Assembly (NCBI GenBank): GCA_016584305.1
Contig: JACEEZ010009345.1
Location: forward strand, 794,889-858,888
Source: Chionoecetes opilio
Lineage: Eukaryota; Arthropoda; Malacostraca; Decapoda; Majidae
Length of the DNA stretch: 64,000 bases
Reading direction: 5' to 3'
Shown here: positions 44,641-57,362 of the stretch, piece by piece
How positions within the stretch are numbered: the first letter of the stretch is position 1
Layout of the letters: each line of letters opens with the position of its first letter
Notes under the pieces: model-generated
What the model was told of the DNA's origin: nothing
The model's input: the letters and a program-made list of their open reading frames with translations, nothing else
The model's database searches: none
Made by a program: the position numbers and the translations under genes

Positions 44641-45894
44641 TTCAAATAAAAATTAATTAAAGATAATGTTTAAATACAATGATTTAAAGTTATCTCGAAA
44701 AATTCTAAAAAATTACAGGCATAATCACCATACTCTTACATTGCCCCCTTGGGGCCCAAACGTAATTTAAATTGAAATTTTGTTTCCCTTGACATTTTTA
44801 GTGAATAAGCATTTTTTTATAGTTTGGGGGGGAAGAGCGAGAACCCCTAGAGGAAAGGGGAAAAGGGGTTTTTTAACCCGGTCTTTAGGCGTTTTTTGAA
44901 AGGGCCCCGGGCAAAGGCACCGGCTCGCCTATGCCCCGTCGATATTTCAGGCGCTTTTGCCCCCCCTACACCCCAAACCCCCAGGCAGGGGCGGGGCCCC
45001 GAGAATCCTACAGCCAATTCACGTTGCCTATCTGACGCTGCTTAGCAGCTTCGACCAAACAAAGGCTTGAAAACTTCCCACTGAAAAAAAAATTTTTTCC
45101 CTCCCTCCCCAAATCTGCAATAGGCAAGGATGCAAAAGCTCTCCCCCCGCTGCCCCCGAAAATTTTTTGTCACAATTTGACGTTCATACAGGTTTTACCA
45201 TTTTATTTTTTTCTTGGGACGTGCCCTACCGGATTTGGAAAATTGGTATTCCCCAACGGGGGTGAAAATTTAAAGCAAACAAAATTACAGGAGTAAAGAG
45301 GATTGAAAAAAAAAAGTAAAAGAAAAAAAATGTTTTCACGATTTCATTTTGCTCTTTTATTTTATTAAGGTTGTTTACTGTAATTTTTTACTTCATGAAT
45401 GCAGTAATGTCTCGTAAGATGGGGGAGGGTTCGTTGTCCAAAATATATTTTGTAGTTGAAAAACCCTAAAATATAAAACATTTTATGCGGGGGGAGCCCC
45501 TGCCCCCCGCCCCCCAAACCCAAACACCAACACAACATTTTTATCACCACATATAACACCCTATATGCCGCTTTAGTCTTGCACGATCATTCATCACACC
45601 TTCACACATTATTACTAAACCCCAATTTTGTTACTTTAGGAACTAAAAACAGGCTGTTTTGCCTTTATAAACAAAGATGAATGTTTTCCCAAAGGCCAAC
45701 AGCACTCCTAAGGCATGGTCAGCCTGCCTTAGTTTTCAGCGCCTTTAGCGGTGCCCTAAGGGGGCTTCTCGACTGAGCATAGCGGGGGGAAGGCGTTTCC
45801 CCTTTCACAGGCCCCTAGTGGATGGGGCCCCCGGGCTCGCTCTACATCGGGCCCCTGACCTTTTTTAATACCCTTGTCCATTAACAAATTTCTA
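44641..45894. other. Unclassified, hAT-like G/C-rich patches
   Basis: Two related patches (about 44890-45010 and 45780-45860), rich in GGGCCCC and GGCGTTT words, resemble decayed hAT termini. No coding content. Confidence 0.35.
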
Positions 45895-46592
45895 CAGTTC
45901 CCACACTAATCCTGCACCAGGGGACCTTGGGACTCCCGGGATTTTTTAAATTTCCGGTTATTGATGTTTTGCCCCCTGACTCTACTATATATGGTAATAT
46001 TGTAACAAAAAAAACAGATTTTTGTTCTTTCTCCCGCGCTGGTTTTTAGGAAACATTTTGGGTGGGGTTTACAATCTTTTCATTTTCCCTTTCTGTCCCC
46101 ATACCCCCCAAACACCGTACACGGGGTCCCGTCTTTCTGCTCTAGTCTCCTGTCCCCTCCCCTCTCCCAGGACGTTACTATTGACGCTATAAAACCTTTC
46201 CCTTTTGACTCCCCCCATACTTGTTGCATTCCACAAAGCATTTTCTAAAAGGTTTTTTTCTCTCCTACCCTGCGCACAATTCTCTGGTTCTCCTTTTTTC
46301 TGTTTCCCTTTCCCTTTACTTTCCAAAGGTGCCTTTTCCCTTGCTTATAGAGTCTTCTCCCCCAGTCTCCTACAGCCGGTCCCCCCTCGGGTTTCTGTTT
46401 CCACCTTCCCACTGCAACGTTGATTTCCTGTCGTAGGGGGGGCATACGCTGATTCGGTACAGCGCCATCAAAACAAACGGAAAAACGGCGCCCCCTGCAA
46501 CGGCTCCCAAACCCCCGGGAAATTTAAACTCGCTCCGAATTCATGCCGGAAAACTGAGGGACCAATATTGATTCCGGATTGTGATGGTCAAC
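45895..46592. mobile_element. Tigger-like MITE X1
   Basis: Left end CAGTTCCCACACTAATCC after TA. The right end is the mirror of GGTTGACCATCACAATCCGG. Its internal blocks match X2 (52442-53061) in the opposite orientation, including CCTCAGTTTTCCGGCA and GGGCAAAAC words. About 700 bp. Confidence 0.6.
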
Positions 46593-46965
46593 CTTATATT
46601 TATTTCCCTTTCGTAATTTTATTCCCGGTTTAGCTTATCGAAATTTTCTTATTTTAATTACAAAAACAATTTTTATAGCAAAGAAAGATCTGGGCATAAA
46701 GGGGTTAAGTTGAAACAGCTTAACAGTGATTACCGTATTTGCCGGGCGCCAAGACGCCCCTCCAAAAGGGATCCCCGTATTTTACATAAATTTTTAAAAA
46801 AAAAAATATTAGTGTTTTGGGGGACATATTTATTTTTCTAAATTTTTAAAAAGTTTTTAAAAAAAGGGTTTTTGTAGGAAAGCAATGATTTTGAGCATTA
46901 CCCAAATAAAATATTCCATGCAATGAATATATAAAATTATCTAGTTAAAAAAAAAGAAATGAAGT

Positions 46966-49825
46966 GTGGGGCGGGGTTTTCTAAACCTTTTTCACTCCAT
47001 TCCCCCCTTCAAGATTCTAAAACATTCGGGGTGCCCCCTTCATTTTTCCCCCAAATCCCCCCCCAAAAAGGAAAAAAAAAAATTTTTTTTTAAATTTTTA
47101 AAGAGAACACCTTGCTTTTTAAAAAAGTTTACAGTCAAATTATCTTATATTTGATAGATTTTGTGATATGCTTACTTCATCCTTGCTACAAAAGACTAGC
47201 GGAACTAAAAATTTGATCGGTTGGGAAAAAAGTTCAATTAACTCTGCTTTTTATCACACATCAGTGGGAAGGCTGATAGTGTTTTTTTTCAGTCATTTGA
47301 CAATCCGAGGTTTTTGTCACTGAAAATGCACTCTCATGTCGGGGTCCACATCCAATCGGTTCCGCTCTTATTCTTGATTTGTAGAAGGGTGAAAAAACCG
47401 ACTCCATAATGGGTTTTTGAAAAAGGCAAAGTATCGAAGTGCTCTCCTGCTTTTGGATAGACTGATCATTGACCCAAAACATTCAGAGATTTTTCTTCAT
47501 AGGATATTTGGGCGCAGAATCATGTTTAGATAAAGGAACCGTCCTAAACTCACTGGGAAGGTATTAATATAAAGAGTGCCCAGAAAATGGATTCATTTCC
47601 CAAATTTTCCCTTCTTTCCTCTTTCGGGGAATACCTTTAAGTTCATTTCCAGGATCTCAGATGCTGATTTTTTTCATTTTAAGTAAGGGGTCAAGCGACT
47701 ATCTTCTTCTTCTCGTCAGGCACTGAAAGGTTTTAAAACTGGAAACTTTCCGGCCCCGACTTTCCTTTCCCAATTCTGGAGCTTGGCAAGAAATCCACGA
47801 AGACATCCATCGGTGAAACACTTCTTTCCTTGCCCTGTAGCTTCATATTCAACCTTTTTGCTCTCAATATATTTAATATGCAAGACTGCTCCCAAAAACC
47901 TATTAAAGTGACTCAACAATCATCTTTCCCTTTGCATTTCCAGGAACAATTTAAGCTCCCCCCGAAGTTCAAACACTCGTTACAACATTGCCCGGGGGAA
48001 AGCCGCCCCTTTTGGGAGTAAAAGAGGAAGCTTCATCTCCGAATCCATGTCTCTCAAGTTTTGGGAAAAAGGGCAGAGTTCAGAGCCCCCAGCTTTTTCA
48101 AATTTTGACGCATTTGACCACTCCCCTCCAGGATTTTGAAAATTCATCGGGAGGGTTTTCGACGCCGGTGCAAACGAGGTTCATACAATAACCCCCCTTG
48201 GCATTCGGAGCTATTTCCCCTTGACAGGCTTCTAAACCCGGATTTTTGACCCCCGCCGCTGGGCCCCGTCTGTACAGACCCCACAAAAATTTTTCCGGGG
48301 ATCCTGTTATTTAAAGAAAGAAGAAGTTTTTTTCCATCACACTTTTGCTTTGTGGTGGTCTCAAGCTGTTACATAACAGATTTTTCTTCCTTATATCACC
48401 AAAAAACAACCCAAACAACACGATACTGGGGCACAAAACTCCTCCGTTGACTCACCAGCTGTTTGCAAACTACCATTTTTGGAGACGATTTTGATCTCCT
48501 GTATCACTTTTTCCTTTATGTCTCTGACTTTCTTAAATTTCTCCCTTCACTGTTCGTTTGACGGAAATTTGTTGAATTTTACGTTCATTTTGCACTCCAA
48601 GAACCCTTGACCATCTTTAAAGTAAAAGGGCTTGTTTAAAGGTTTCACCAAATTGTGTGGGGCTTCTTTTGCTTCGCTATTTCGGGGCAACCTCTAGATT
48701 CCTCAACTCCTTGAATCTGTTTTTGGGAAAAGCCCAGTCCATCCGTTTCTTTTTTCCCCAAACTATTTCGGGCGCCGAAAAAAATCGGGTCTTTCTCAGC
48801 ATACTTTGGATGGATGGTAGAAAATATCTTAAACTTACTAGGCTCTAAATCGTTCCCCACCCTTTAAAGCACAGTACACACTAGTTTTCTCGATGCCCCG
48901 CGAGGATTGATGTAAATCCGTAGTTTAATGTACTTTCACTGTATTTCCCTTCTTACTCACATACCATCGCAATCTACGGAAAAAAAAAAGACAGAACATC
49001 AAAAACTTAAATATAAGACAAAGAAAATAAGAACAGTAAATGGAAAAGTGATAAAATGACAACACACAAATTCCACATAATAACCATCCGGGACTCCAAA
49101 AATTAACACACACACATCATACACAAACTACACACGAGAAGAAAAGATGAAAACATTCACACTAAAGCTAGCAAGCTGAATGTCTTTCTCAGCAAAACAC
49201 CCCCCTTTGAAAAGCCTGCCCCAATTGAAAAAAATATAGAATAGCGAGTCACACAATATTAGAAACTAAAAAAAAAAAACGGATACCTGTAGGGAATAAG
49301 CATGAAAAAAATGATCCAAAAAATAAAAATTTTCACACACGAAAAAAGCGACCGCATTTAAAATTGTCGAACAAAAAAAAGAAAACACTTAAATTCACAA
49401 AAACAGTTCAGATAAATTATACCTACATTTTTACGTGATGATATCCCGGCCAACTGGGACTTCGTCCCTCTCTCCCCCTTCTCCCGGTGATCACCCTCCT
49501 CACCGCCCATGTTCTCCCCGTCTCTCCGTTCGTTCTCCTCCGCATTTTCTATCACCCACACTGCACAAAAAAATTTAAAATTTCGCACACATACATACTA
49601 CACACTACACCACATTGACAATATTGAAAAAAAAATTTTTTGTAAACTTTGTTTAATCAATTAATTTTTAAAAACAAAAAAATTTTCTTCCCAGACAGGG
49701 GCAAGATTTTTTTTTAAATCTGATTCCTAACTTATTTGAAATGTATCTTTGCAACGCCCCCTGGCCCCCTTAAATTCTTGCCATGGCCCCCTTGGGGGGA
49801 TGGCCCCCAGTTAAAACCCTGGGGT
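46966..49825 (-). mobile_element. hAT element with ZBED5/FAM200-like transposase
   Basis: Left limit GGGGCGGGGTTTTCTAAACC and right limit GTTAAAACCCTGGGG are imperfect inverted ends typical of hAT elements (CAGGGGTTTT... type). They enclose about 2.9 kb with a minus-strand transposase relic (47262-48870). Boundaries are approximate and a clear 8-bp target duplication was not found. Confidence 0.6.
47262..48870 (-). pseudogene. hAT transposase (ZBED5/FAM200/SCAND3-like), frameshifted
   Basis: Read in pieces on the minus strand. The N-terminus carries a zinc-finger-type HPKYAEKDPIFF block and QIQGVEESRG (about 48645-48860). Then come KEKVIQEIK (about 48510), a SLETTTKA-type block (about 48360), a VCTDG-type catalytic-core block (about 48265), the block EIAPNAKGGYCMN, a WLSRGNV-type region (about 48000), FLAKLQNWERKVGAGKFPVL (about 47730) and a C-terminal IKNKSRTDW-VDPDMRV block (about 47330), the hAT dimerisation region. 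About 530 codons in total, so the full length is represented. Such transposases cut and paste by an RNase H-like fold; related host genes are domesticated. Breaks are mostly single-base, so age and sequencing error cannot be separated. Confidence 0.7.
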
Positions 49826-52441
49826 GGGTAACCAAATCGGGCTCTTTTTGCAGGATGCTCCACGAATTATTTCTAAAAATTTTTTTTTCCTAGCTTTGCT
49901 TAGATGTAATATTGTAGGATGTCGTTGTTACATTCTGCTATGTGTTTAGACTTTGTGGAAAATTTGCAGTAAAGATATGGTATTGTTTCGGTAGTGGGGT
50001 TTCAAAAATCCTAGGATTCTTGCCTACTTACGTGTGCTTTCTTCTTCTGTGTATTTGGCCCCATTTCCCTGGCACAATTGAAATAATCGCATTCAGTCTA
50101 ACGAAAATCTACCGTTATTTCGCCAGAAAATTAAAATTTGGTTAAATAGATTAGGTTGGTTAGGGTTGGGTGGAGTTTTGGGGTTTTGTAACAGAATATA
50201 AAAAGATAAAAAGAAAAAATTTCCAAAACTATGGCGTGTAAGCTTAGCAATGTTTTGCGGGCGGGCCTGGAGGGGGAGGGGGGGCACCCCCCCCTCCACA
50301 CTAAAACAAAATTGATTTCCGACAAAACAGAGCCAATTAATTCAAACACCCCAAATTATTCAGGAAAACTAAGTTTTTTGGCCTCGAAAACGTTTTTTGC
50401 CCAAAAAACAAAAATTTTCCAAGATATTAAAATAAAACTGTAAAGGACCCCTCTACCTTTTTTTTTATTGTTTTTGGGGCACCGATGTCGGGACGAAATT
50501 TCGCCATGGTTTACACCCGTGAATCTATATAGTTGCGGGGTTGATTAGTCTTCCTCAGGAAAGGGACAGGTAATGATATGGTATGGTGTGATTTCCCCCT
50601 TTAGGCGGATGAAAATTTGGGGCCGGATGGGTCTTGGGCTTGGTGTGAGTGTGGGAAAGGGTTCTTCCCTCTACAAATACCTTGCAGCCTTTTTACTACA
50701 CTTTTTTCCAGTTACAGTTTTTCAATTTCCTTATCCATAGAGATACAGGGGTGAGGAAATTTAGGGTCAGATGGTATAAAGGCCTCCCTTCCTCATCCAT
50801 TTCAGCGGGGAGCTGCAGCGGGGCTGCGGGGGGGGTGATGTTTACATCTGATGGCCATCTTGGGAGCGAAACTGCGACATTGTTTCCCCACCTCTTGTTT
50901 TTTCCAAAACTCCAAATTTTTTTTTTGGGATTATGCATTACTGTTGATATTTTTAGTAAAGCAATTAAAAAATTTGGTTCATGGTCTACTGCTCAACACA
51001 GATCCCGAACCCCTTATAAAACACCCCCCGGCCATTCTGCATTCCCTGCCCGACCCCCTCATTTAATTGGCCGCTTAACGCAGGTGAATTTTGCATTCCC
51101 TTTCTTGGAAAAAAGCTGCTCTTATGCCCCGGGAAATACGGGGAAATAAAAATTTACGAAACTCGTATAACGAATGTCCTTTACTCCAAAACAAATTTCG
51201 CCGGTTGGTCGAACCTAAATCGTCATAATCGAGAAAAGGGGCCAACACAGTTTTTTTATATGTAATGCTTTTCACATTGTCTTCTGAATTAAAAAGATGA
51301 AAATTTTCATTTTGAAAGCAAAAACTGTTTTTAACGGCTTATAAAAACGCTGCTCTTGGAAGTGCCCTTGCTTTTGGAGAAAAAAAATTTTAAAAAAAAG
51401 AAAAAAAAAAAGACCACCAAAAATGTTGTCCAATTACAGTCTTTTCACCCAAAAACAACTCCTATTCATTATCTTTATTCCACTGCTTATTTCCCATTTT
51501 TATTTTCTTGCTTGTATGCAAGTAAAGTAAATCGTTATGTTGGCTGCTGAAAATGCCACGCAGGTCGGGGCGGGGGGAGTGAAAAAAAACCCACCCGCGG
51601 CGGTGTTAAACTGCGTTCTGCCTGGCTGCTGATCACAGTCTGGTTTTGCGTCCGGGTGAAAAACCTCTCACTCCTCCCCCTGCCTCCTACGTTCCGCCTC
51701 CTCTGCCTCACCACGTATTTTTGATTTTCCTGTATGCGGTAGTATTTGTGATGGCTGCTTACAAGGTAACAAACTTTCATCTAAAGTCAAACAAAGTTCC
51801 TTTTTACACGGAATGGCTGTTGGGCCAATCTCCAAGGGGGAATGGCTCCCGCCAGTACCGCAGTAAAAAATCACGCGTGAAACAGATTAGTTTGATTTTA
51901 AAGCCTTATGGTATTTGAAATATTTGTAAAAGATGTGCTGAGGTTTCATCAATTTTAAAAGGCTGAAATTTAATAGCTACTTAAGCTAGCCTCCACAACT
52001 TAGTCTTGGAAGGCCCTGAGTATTTTTAGGGATTTTTTTTGGGAAAAAAGTGTGTTTTATAAAACCGTAAAAAACGGGAAAATGATTCCCAAATTAACTG
52101 CAGCAAAAACTTGCATAAATTGTAAAAGTGCATCATAAAGGGCACTTTTAATCACACATAAAAAGTGGAGTATTTAAGCTTTTTGGTGCTTTAACTACTT
52201 ATCACTGTACTCATATTCTTTTGGTTAAAATGCCCTGAAAGAATATTGTATTTTTGGGGCCAAAATATTACGGGGCCCCGGGGGAAAGCGCTGGGGTTGG
52301 TTGTGACATAGGCGACTCGTCCGTCCCTTCCGCTCCCTTTTCCCCGCTCCACCCCGTCCTCCCCTGCTGATCGGGTATTTTTTATCAGTAGACTGTCAGA
52401 ACCCATCCTTTCACATTCCCCCCGACAAAAAAAGAAATCTA
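49826..52441. other. Unclassified; one GC-rich patch
   Basis: Mostly AT-rich with no recognised repeat. At 51550-51775 a GC-rich patch ends in ATGGCTGCTTACAAG followed by GTAACA, which could be a short first exon with a donor. Nothing else supports it. Small open frames elsewhere lack motifs. Confidence 0.35.
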
Positions 52442-53061
52442 CAGGTTGACTATACTAATCCGAAGTCAATATTCCCGGGTTTCCCTCAGTTTTCCGGCAG
52501 ATTTCGGAGGCAGTTTCAAATTTCCCGGGTTGGCCCCCCCACTGTTTTTTTTGGGGGCGCCGTTTAGTTTTGATGGGACTGTCCCAGAAACAGCTATATG
52601 CTCACCTTCCCACGCAAACAGGCTTCCTTCTTATTTTTTGTGTAATTGTTTAAATTCTGCTGTATAGCCCCTCATGGATTCGGCGAATAAAAGACGCAAC
52701 ATCGCTCTTGTTCGATCGCAAGAAAATTTAACTGTTTTTAAAAAAATTATAGTGGTGGCCTGTGCGAAGTGTTTATGAAATGTACGGGGGTTGGGTTTTC
52801 AACAGTATATGTTAAAAAAACAAAAAAAAAGTGCTAAAGTTCTTTTTCTGACAGTGAATAAAAAAACTGTTTGTAAAAGGAGTCATGACAGAGGAAAAAG
52901 TTTGATCTGGATCAAAATGCTGATAACCTGGTTTAATCTTCTTGTAAGTGAAGGGGTTTAATAACAGCTATATGAGTCAGGGGGCAAAACTCAATAATCC
53001 GAAATTTCGAAAAACCGGCAGTCCTAAAGGCCCTGGTTGCCGGATTATGATGGGGAACCCG
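52442..53061. mobile_element. Tigger-like MITE X2
   Basis: Left end CAGGTTGACTATACTAATCC after TA at 52440-52441. The right end is the mirror of GGGTTCCCCATCATAATCCG. Blocks match X1 inverted. No transposase. Confidence 0.6.
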
Positions 53062-53214
53062 ATGTTTGTTTTGTGCCAATCTGCTAAAACACCACAAATT
53101 TAAAAAAACCCAAAGCATTCTACTGTGTCCAAAAACAAAAAAAAAGTATACAGTGGTGGATGTCTGTTTAGGTGTGCTTTCCCATGAGGGAACGCATGTT
53201 ACCTGTGTGTGTGT

Positions 53215-53537
53215 GTATTTCCTAGTTGTATTTACCTAATTGTGTTTTACAGGGCCGAGCTACCTGTGTGGTCCCGTTTCGATCTAATTTATCCAGCCTT
53301 TCTTTTCATTGGTACATTATGTGCTGTTTCCCACCTCCTCATTTAGTCCTTCCAAACTTCTACATTTCATGGGAAAGCTGTACTTTTTTAAATGTTGTTC
53401 AGGGCATCTCCTTTTTCCTAGTTGTTTGTATGCCTCTTGTATCGACCTTCTCTTTGTTCCTAGTCAGAGTCTCTCATTTCTGTTTCTTCCATCTTAGTTT
53501 ATCAGCTTAAAAATTATAATTTAAGTCTCCTTTTTTC
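53215..53537 (-). mobile_element. LINE family 2, 3' end (second copy)
   Basis: Complement of the 23713-24094 fragment, with the same tail (TGTATTTCCTAGTTG/TTTACCTAATTGTG) and the same 5' edge (CTTTTTTCTCG next to (TG)n). The frame is broken. Confidence 0.75.
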
Positions 53538-53539
53538 TC

Positions 53540-54920
53540 GTGTGTGTGTGTGTGTATTTTAATTTACCTAGTTGTAACATACGGGAAAAGAGCTATGCTC
53601 GTATTGTTCCGTCTCCAAATCTACTATTATCCAGCTTGCCTTTGAAGTCCTGAATACTTCTTTGCATTAATCACTTTTGCTCAAGGTTATTCCAGGCTTC
53701 TATGCTTCTATACGGGAAGCTGTATTTTTTTATGTCCCTCTTGCATGTTGTCCTTTTCAATTTCTTCTCATGACCTCTTGTACTTCTATCGTCCCACACA
53801 AACAGATCTTCTCTATCAATTTTTTCCAAACCCTTGATGCTCTATACACTGCTATAAAATTCCCCTTTCTCTTCTTTTCTCAAGAATTGGGATTTTTCAG
53901 TCTTGAAAGTCTTTCCCATAGGGTTTAAATCTCTCAGGCTTGGAGCCATTTTTGTGGCTGCTCTTTGTATTCTCTCAATCTTCCTTATATCCTTCTTTTT
54001 ATGTGGTGACCAAATCACTGCCGCATATTCCAACCTTGGCCCGAATCAGAATGTTACCAATTTCTTAATCATCTCTTCATCCAGATATTTGAATGCCATT
54101 CTTATATTCCTCAGAAAACTGGTTTTGTATCTCCTGTGATCTGTTTTATTCTTCTCTGGTGACAAATTGTCCTTAATCCTACCCCCCAGATCTTTTTTGC
54201 CCTTTTGTTTTGATTATCCCTTCATCTCCCATCGAATATTTTCCTCTCTGTCTCTTTTTGCTACTGCCCATTTCCATCACCTTACACTTTTTAGCTTAAA
54301 ACTCCTTTCCCATATTTGACTCCATCTGAAAATTTTTATCTAGATCCTTTTGAAAATCCTCACAGTCCTCTTTACTTTCTACTTTTCTTAGTAATTTACA
54401 TAATCAGCAAATAACTCATATAACTGTTTACTCCTTCTGTCATATCATTTACATAGACCAAGAACATCACTGGGGCCAATACTGATCCTTGAGGAACTCC
54501 ACTTATCACACTGCACCACTTTGACTTTTGAACTTTTATTACTGTTCTCATCTGTGTTGTTCAAAAAGTCTTCCATTCACTTCAGCAAACCACCCTTCAA
54601 TCCTCCTACATGTTTTTAGCTTCCAGAGCAGTCTCTTGTGAGGTTTCCTTGTCAATGCCTTCTTTAGGTCCAAGTAAAAGCAATCGACCCACCCCTCTCT
54701 TTCCTGTGTCACATCGATCACTCTCGAGTAAAAGCCAATAAATTCGTTGTACATGACATTCCTCCTCTAAATCCCAAACTGGCCACCTGCAAGTGTTTTT
54801 TGTCTCTTCCAAATATTTCAACCATCTGTCCTTCACAATTTTTTCACACATTTTTGCCACTACACTTGTTAATGATACTGGCCTGTAATTTAGTGGTTCT
54901 TCTTTGTCACCTCCTTTGTG
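53540..54920 (-). mobile_element. LINE family 1, copy C1
   Basis: The 3' end lies next to (TG)n at 53540. Homology runs from ACATACGGGAAAAGAGCTAT through LEYAAVIWSPHKKKDIRKIE (about 53960), the FADD region (about 54400), DLKKA (about 54660) and NYRPVSL (about 54890). It stops at CACCTCCTTTGTGA, where the tail of C2 begins. Many one-base indels. Confidence 0.85.
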
Positions 54921-57005
54921 ATGTATTTTACCTAGTTGTATTTACCTAGTTGTAACATACAGGAAAAGAGCTATGCTCGTACTGTCCTGTCTCCAAATCT
55001 ACTATTATCCAGTTTGCCTTTGAAGTCCTGAATACTTCTTGGGATAATCACTTTGCATCAAGGTGTTCCCGGCTTCTATGCTTCTATACGGGAAGCTGTA
55101 TTTTTTTATATCCCTCTTGCATGTTGTCCTTTTCAATTTCTTCTCATGACCTCTTGTACTTCTGTCATCCCACACAAACAGATCATTTCTATCAATTTTT
55201 TCCAGACCCATTGATACACTGCTATAAAATCTCCCCTTTCTCTTCTTTTCTCAAGTGTTGGGAGTTTTAGTCTTGAAAGGCTTTCTTCATATGTTAAATC
55301 TCTCAGGCTTGGAGCCATTTTTGTGGCTGCTCTTTGTATTCTCTCAATCTTCCTTATATCCTTCTTTTTTGTGGTGACCAAATCACTGCCGCATTTCCCC
55401 CCATGGTCAAACAGAGATGTTATAAATTTCTTGATCATCTCTTTCATCCAGATATTTGAATGCCATTCTTATATTCCTCCCGCAACTGGTATGTATCTCC
55501 TGTGATCTTTTTTATATGCTTCTCTGGTGACAATTGTCCTTAATCCATACTCCCAGATCTTTTTCGACCTTTGTTTTGATTATCCATTCGTTTCCCATCG
55601 AATACTTTCCTCTCTGTCTCTTTTTGCTACTGCCCATTTCCATCACTTTACACTTTTTGGGGATTAAACTCCATTTCCCATATTTGACTCCATCTGAAAA
55701 TCTTTTCTAGATCCTTTTGTAAATCCTCACAGTCCTCTTTACTTTATACTTTTCTTAGTAATTTAGCAAACATCAGCGAATAACTCATATCCCGTTCACT
55801 CCTTCTTGCCATATCATTTACATAGACCAAGAACATCACTGGGGCCAATACTGATCCTTGAAGAACTCCACTTATCACACTGCCACCATTCTGACTTTGA
55901 TCTTTTTTACTGTTCTCTCTCTCTGTTGCTCAAAAAGTCTTCCATCCACTTCAGCAAACCACCCTTCAATCCTCCTACATGTTTCTAGCTTCCAGAGCAG
56001 TCTCTTATGAGGTACCTTGTCAAATGCCTTCTTTAGGTCCAAGTAAATGCAATCGACCCACCCTTCTCTTTCCTGTGTCACATCGATCACTCTCGAGTAA
56101 AAGCTCAATAAATTTTTTTGTACATGACATTCCTCCCCTAAATCCAAACTGGCCACCTGCAAGTGTGTTTGTCTCTTTTCCCAAAAATTTCAACCATCTG
56201 TCCTTCACAATTTTTTTCACACATTTTTGCCACTACACTTGTTAATGATACTGGCCTGTATTTAGTGGGTTTTTCTTTGTCACCTCCTTTGTAGAATTGG
56301 CACAATATTTGCTCTTTTCCAAACAAGCGGGACTCTGCTCTCCTTGAGTGAACTCTCAATTACACTATGTAATTTTCCTGCTAGTTGGTTACTGCACTCT
56401 TTCATTATCCAGTTCGCACTCCATCTGGACCCGGGGCTTTTCTCACATCTTGACTTTCCATTAGCCTTTTACTTCTATTACGTCTACTTTTTTGTCTTCC
56501 ATTATATTTTCTTTTGCTATTATATTTTCGTTTTAAATTCACTTTTCTCTTTTAAAAACAGTCCCGTAAAGCACTTATTCATCACCCCCGGCCTGTTGTA
56601 ATGCATTTTCATACACTATGCCATCTACCTTCAGCTTATCTATTCCTTCCTTGTTTTTCATTTTTCCATTAAATATATCAATAGAAAATTTTCGGTTCAT
56701 TCTTACATTTGTGTATCATATTCCTCCATATTTTACTTTCTTCTTTTCTTTGGTTTCTTACATATTCATTTCTAGTTGTTTTGTATTTCTCCCAAAGGTT
56801 GGCTGCCACCTTTTTTCCTCCAACTATTCCATGTTTTTTTTTCTTTAGTTTTGCTAATTCACATTTTCTGTTAAACCATTCATTTTTTTTCTTTTCTTGA
56901 TCTATCCTTGGAACATAACTATTTATTCCTTCGGTGTAAATTCGGATGAACTCATCCCATTTTTTCTGGGTACTCTTTTGCTGCATGGAAATTACCCCAG
57001 TCGGG
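54921..57005 (-). mobile_element. LINE family 1, copy C2
   Basis: The 3' tail has a doubled TTTACCTAGTTGTA at 54930-54955. RT follows back to the linker block (minus strand reads EFIRIYTEGINSYVPRI) and ends at about 57005. In this copy the linker reads VAANLWEKYKTTRNEYVRNQ where copies A and B have a stop, so it preserves the ancestral coding state at that point. Confidence 0.85.
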
Positions 57006-57039
57006 TCTCTCCAAGAATGTTCTGTGTAATGTGTGTGGG

Positions 57040-57235
57040 GTGGGCTTGGAAAGGTGCTATATTGAATATGTGCTCTTGATCATATATATGTGTGTGTGTT
57101 TTGTGTGTGGAAGGCGCAGTGTGCTCTGATCAGATGTGTGTGTGTGCGCGCGTGGAAGGCCTCTCATTCTACCTGTTTTCTGAGTTCTTTTATCTGTCTA
57201 GCTTTTGGCTACATGTCATTGTAGGTTTCATTTGA
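57040..57235 (-). repeat. Compound (GT)n region, copy 2
   Basis: Inverted homologue of 23092-23345: GTGCTCTTGATCATATATAT, GTGTGGAAGGCGCAGTGTGC, CTCTGATCAGATGTGTGTG, GTTCTTTTATCTGTCTAGC. The (AT)n block is nearly absent here. Confidence 0.8.
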
Positions 57236-57362
57236 GCTCTTTGTAAGGAGTTGCGATGCCTAAAGTAAACACTTGCCTGTTGTCATGGGCCACTTGTCTC
57301 TGTCTTCATTTCTTCCTTATAAAAATACAACTTATATATTCACAAACACAGTGAAAACCTAC

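Noticed and set aside
51550..51780. GC-rich patch ending ATGGCTGCTTACAAG then GTAACA as a first exon
   Set aside because: Only five codons and a non-ideal donor; no second copy or downstream exon supports it.
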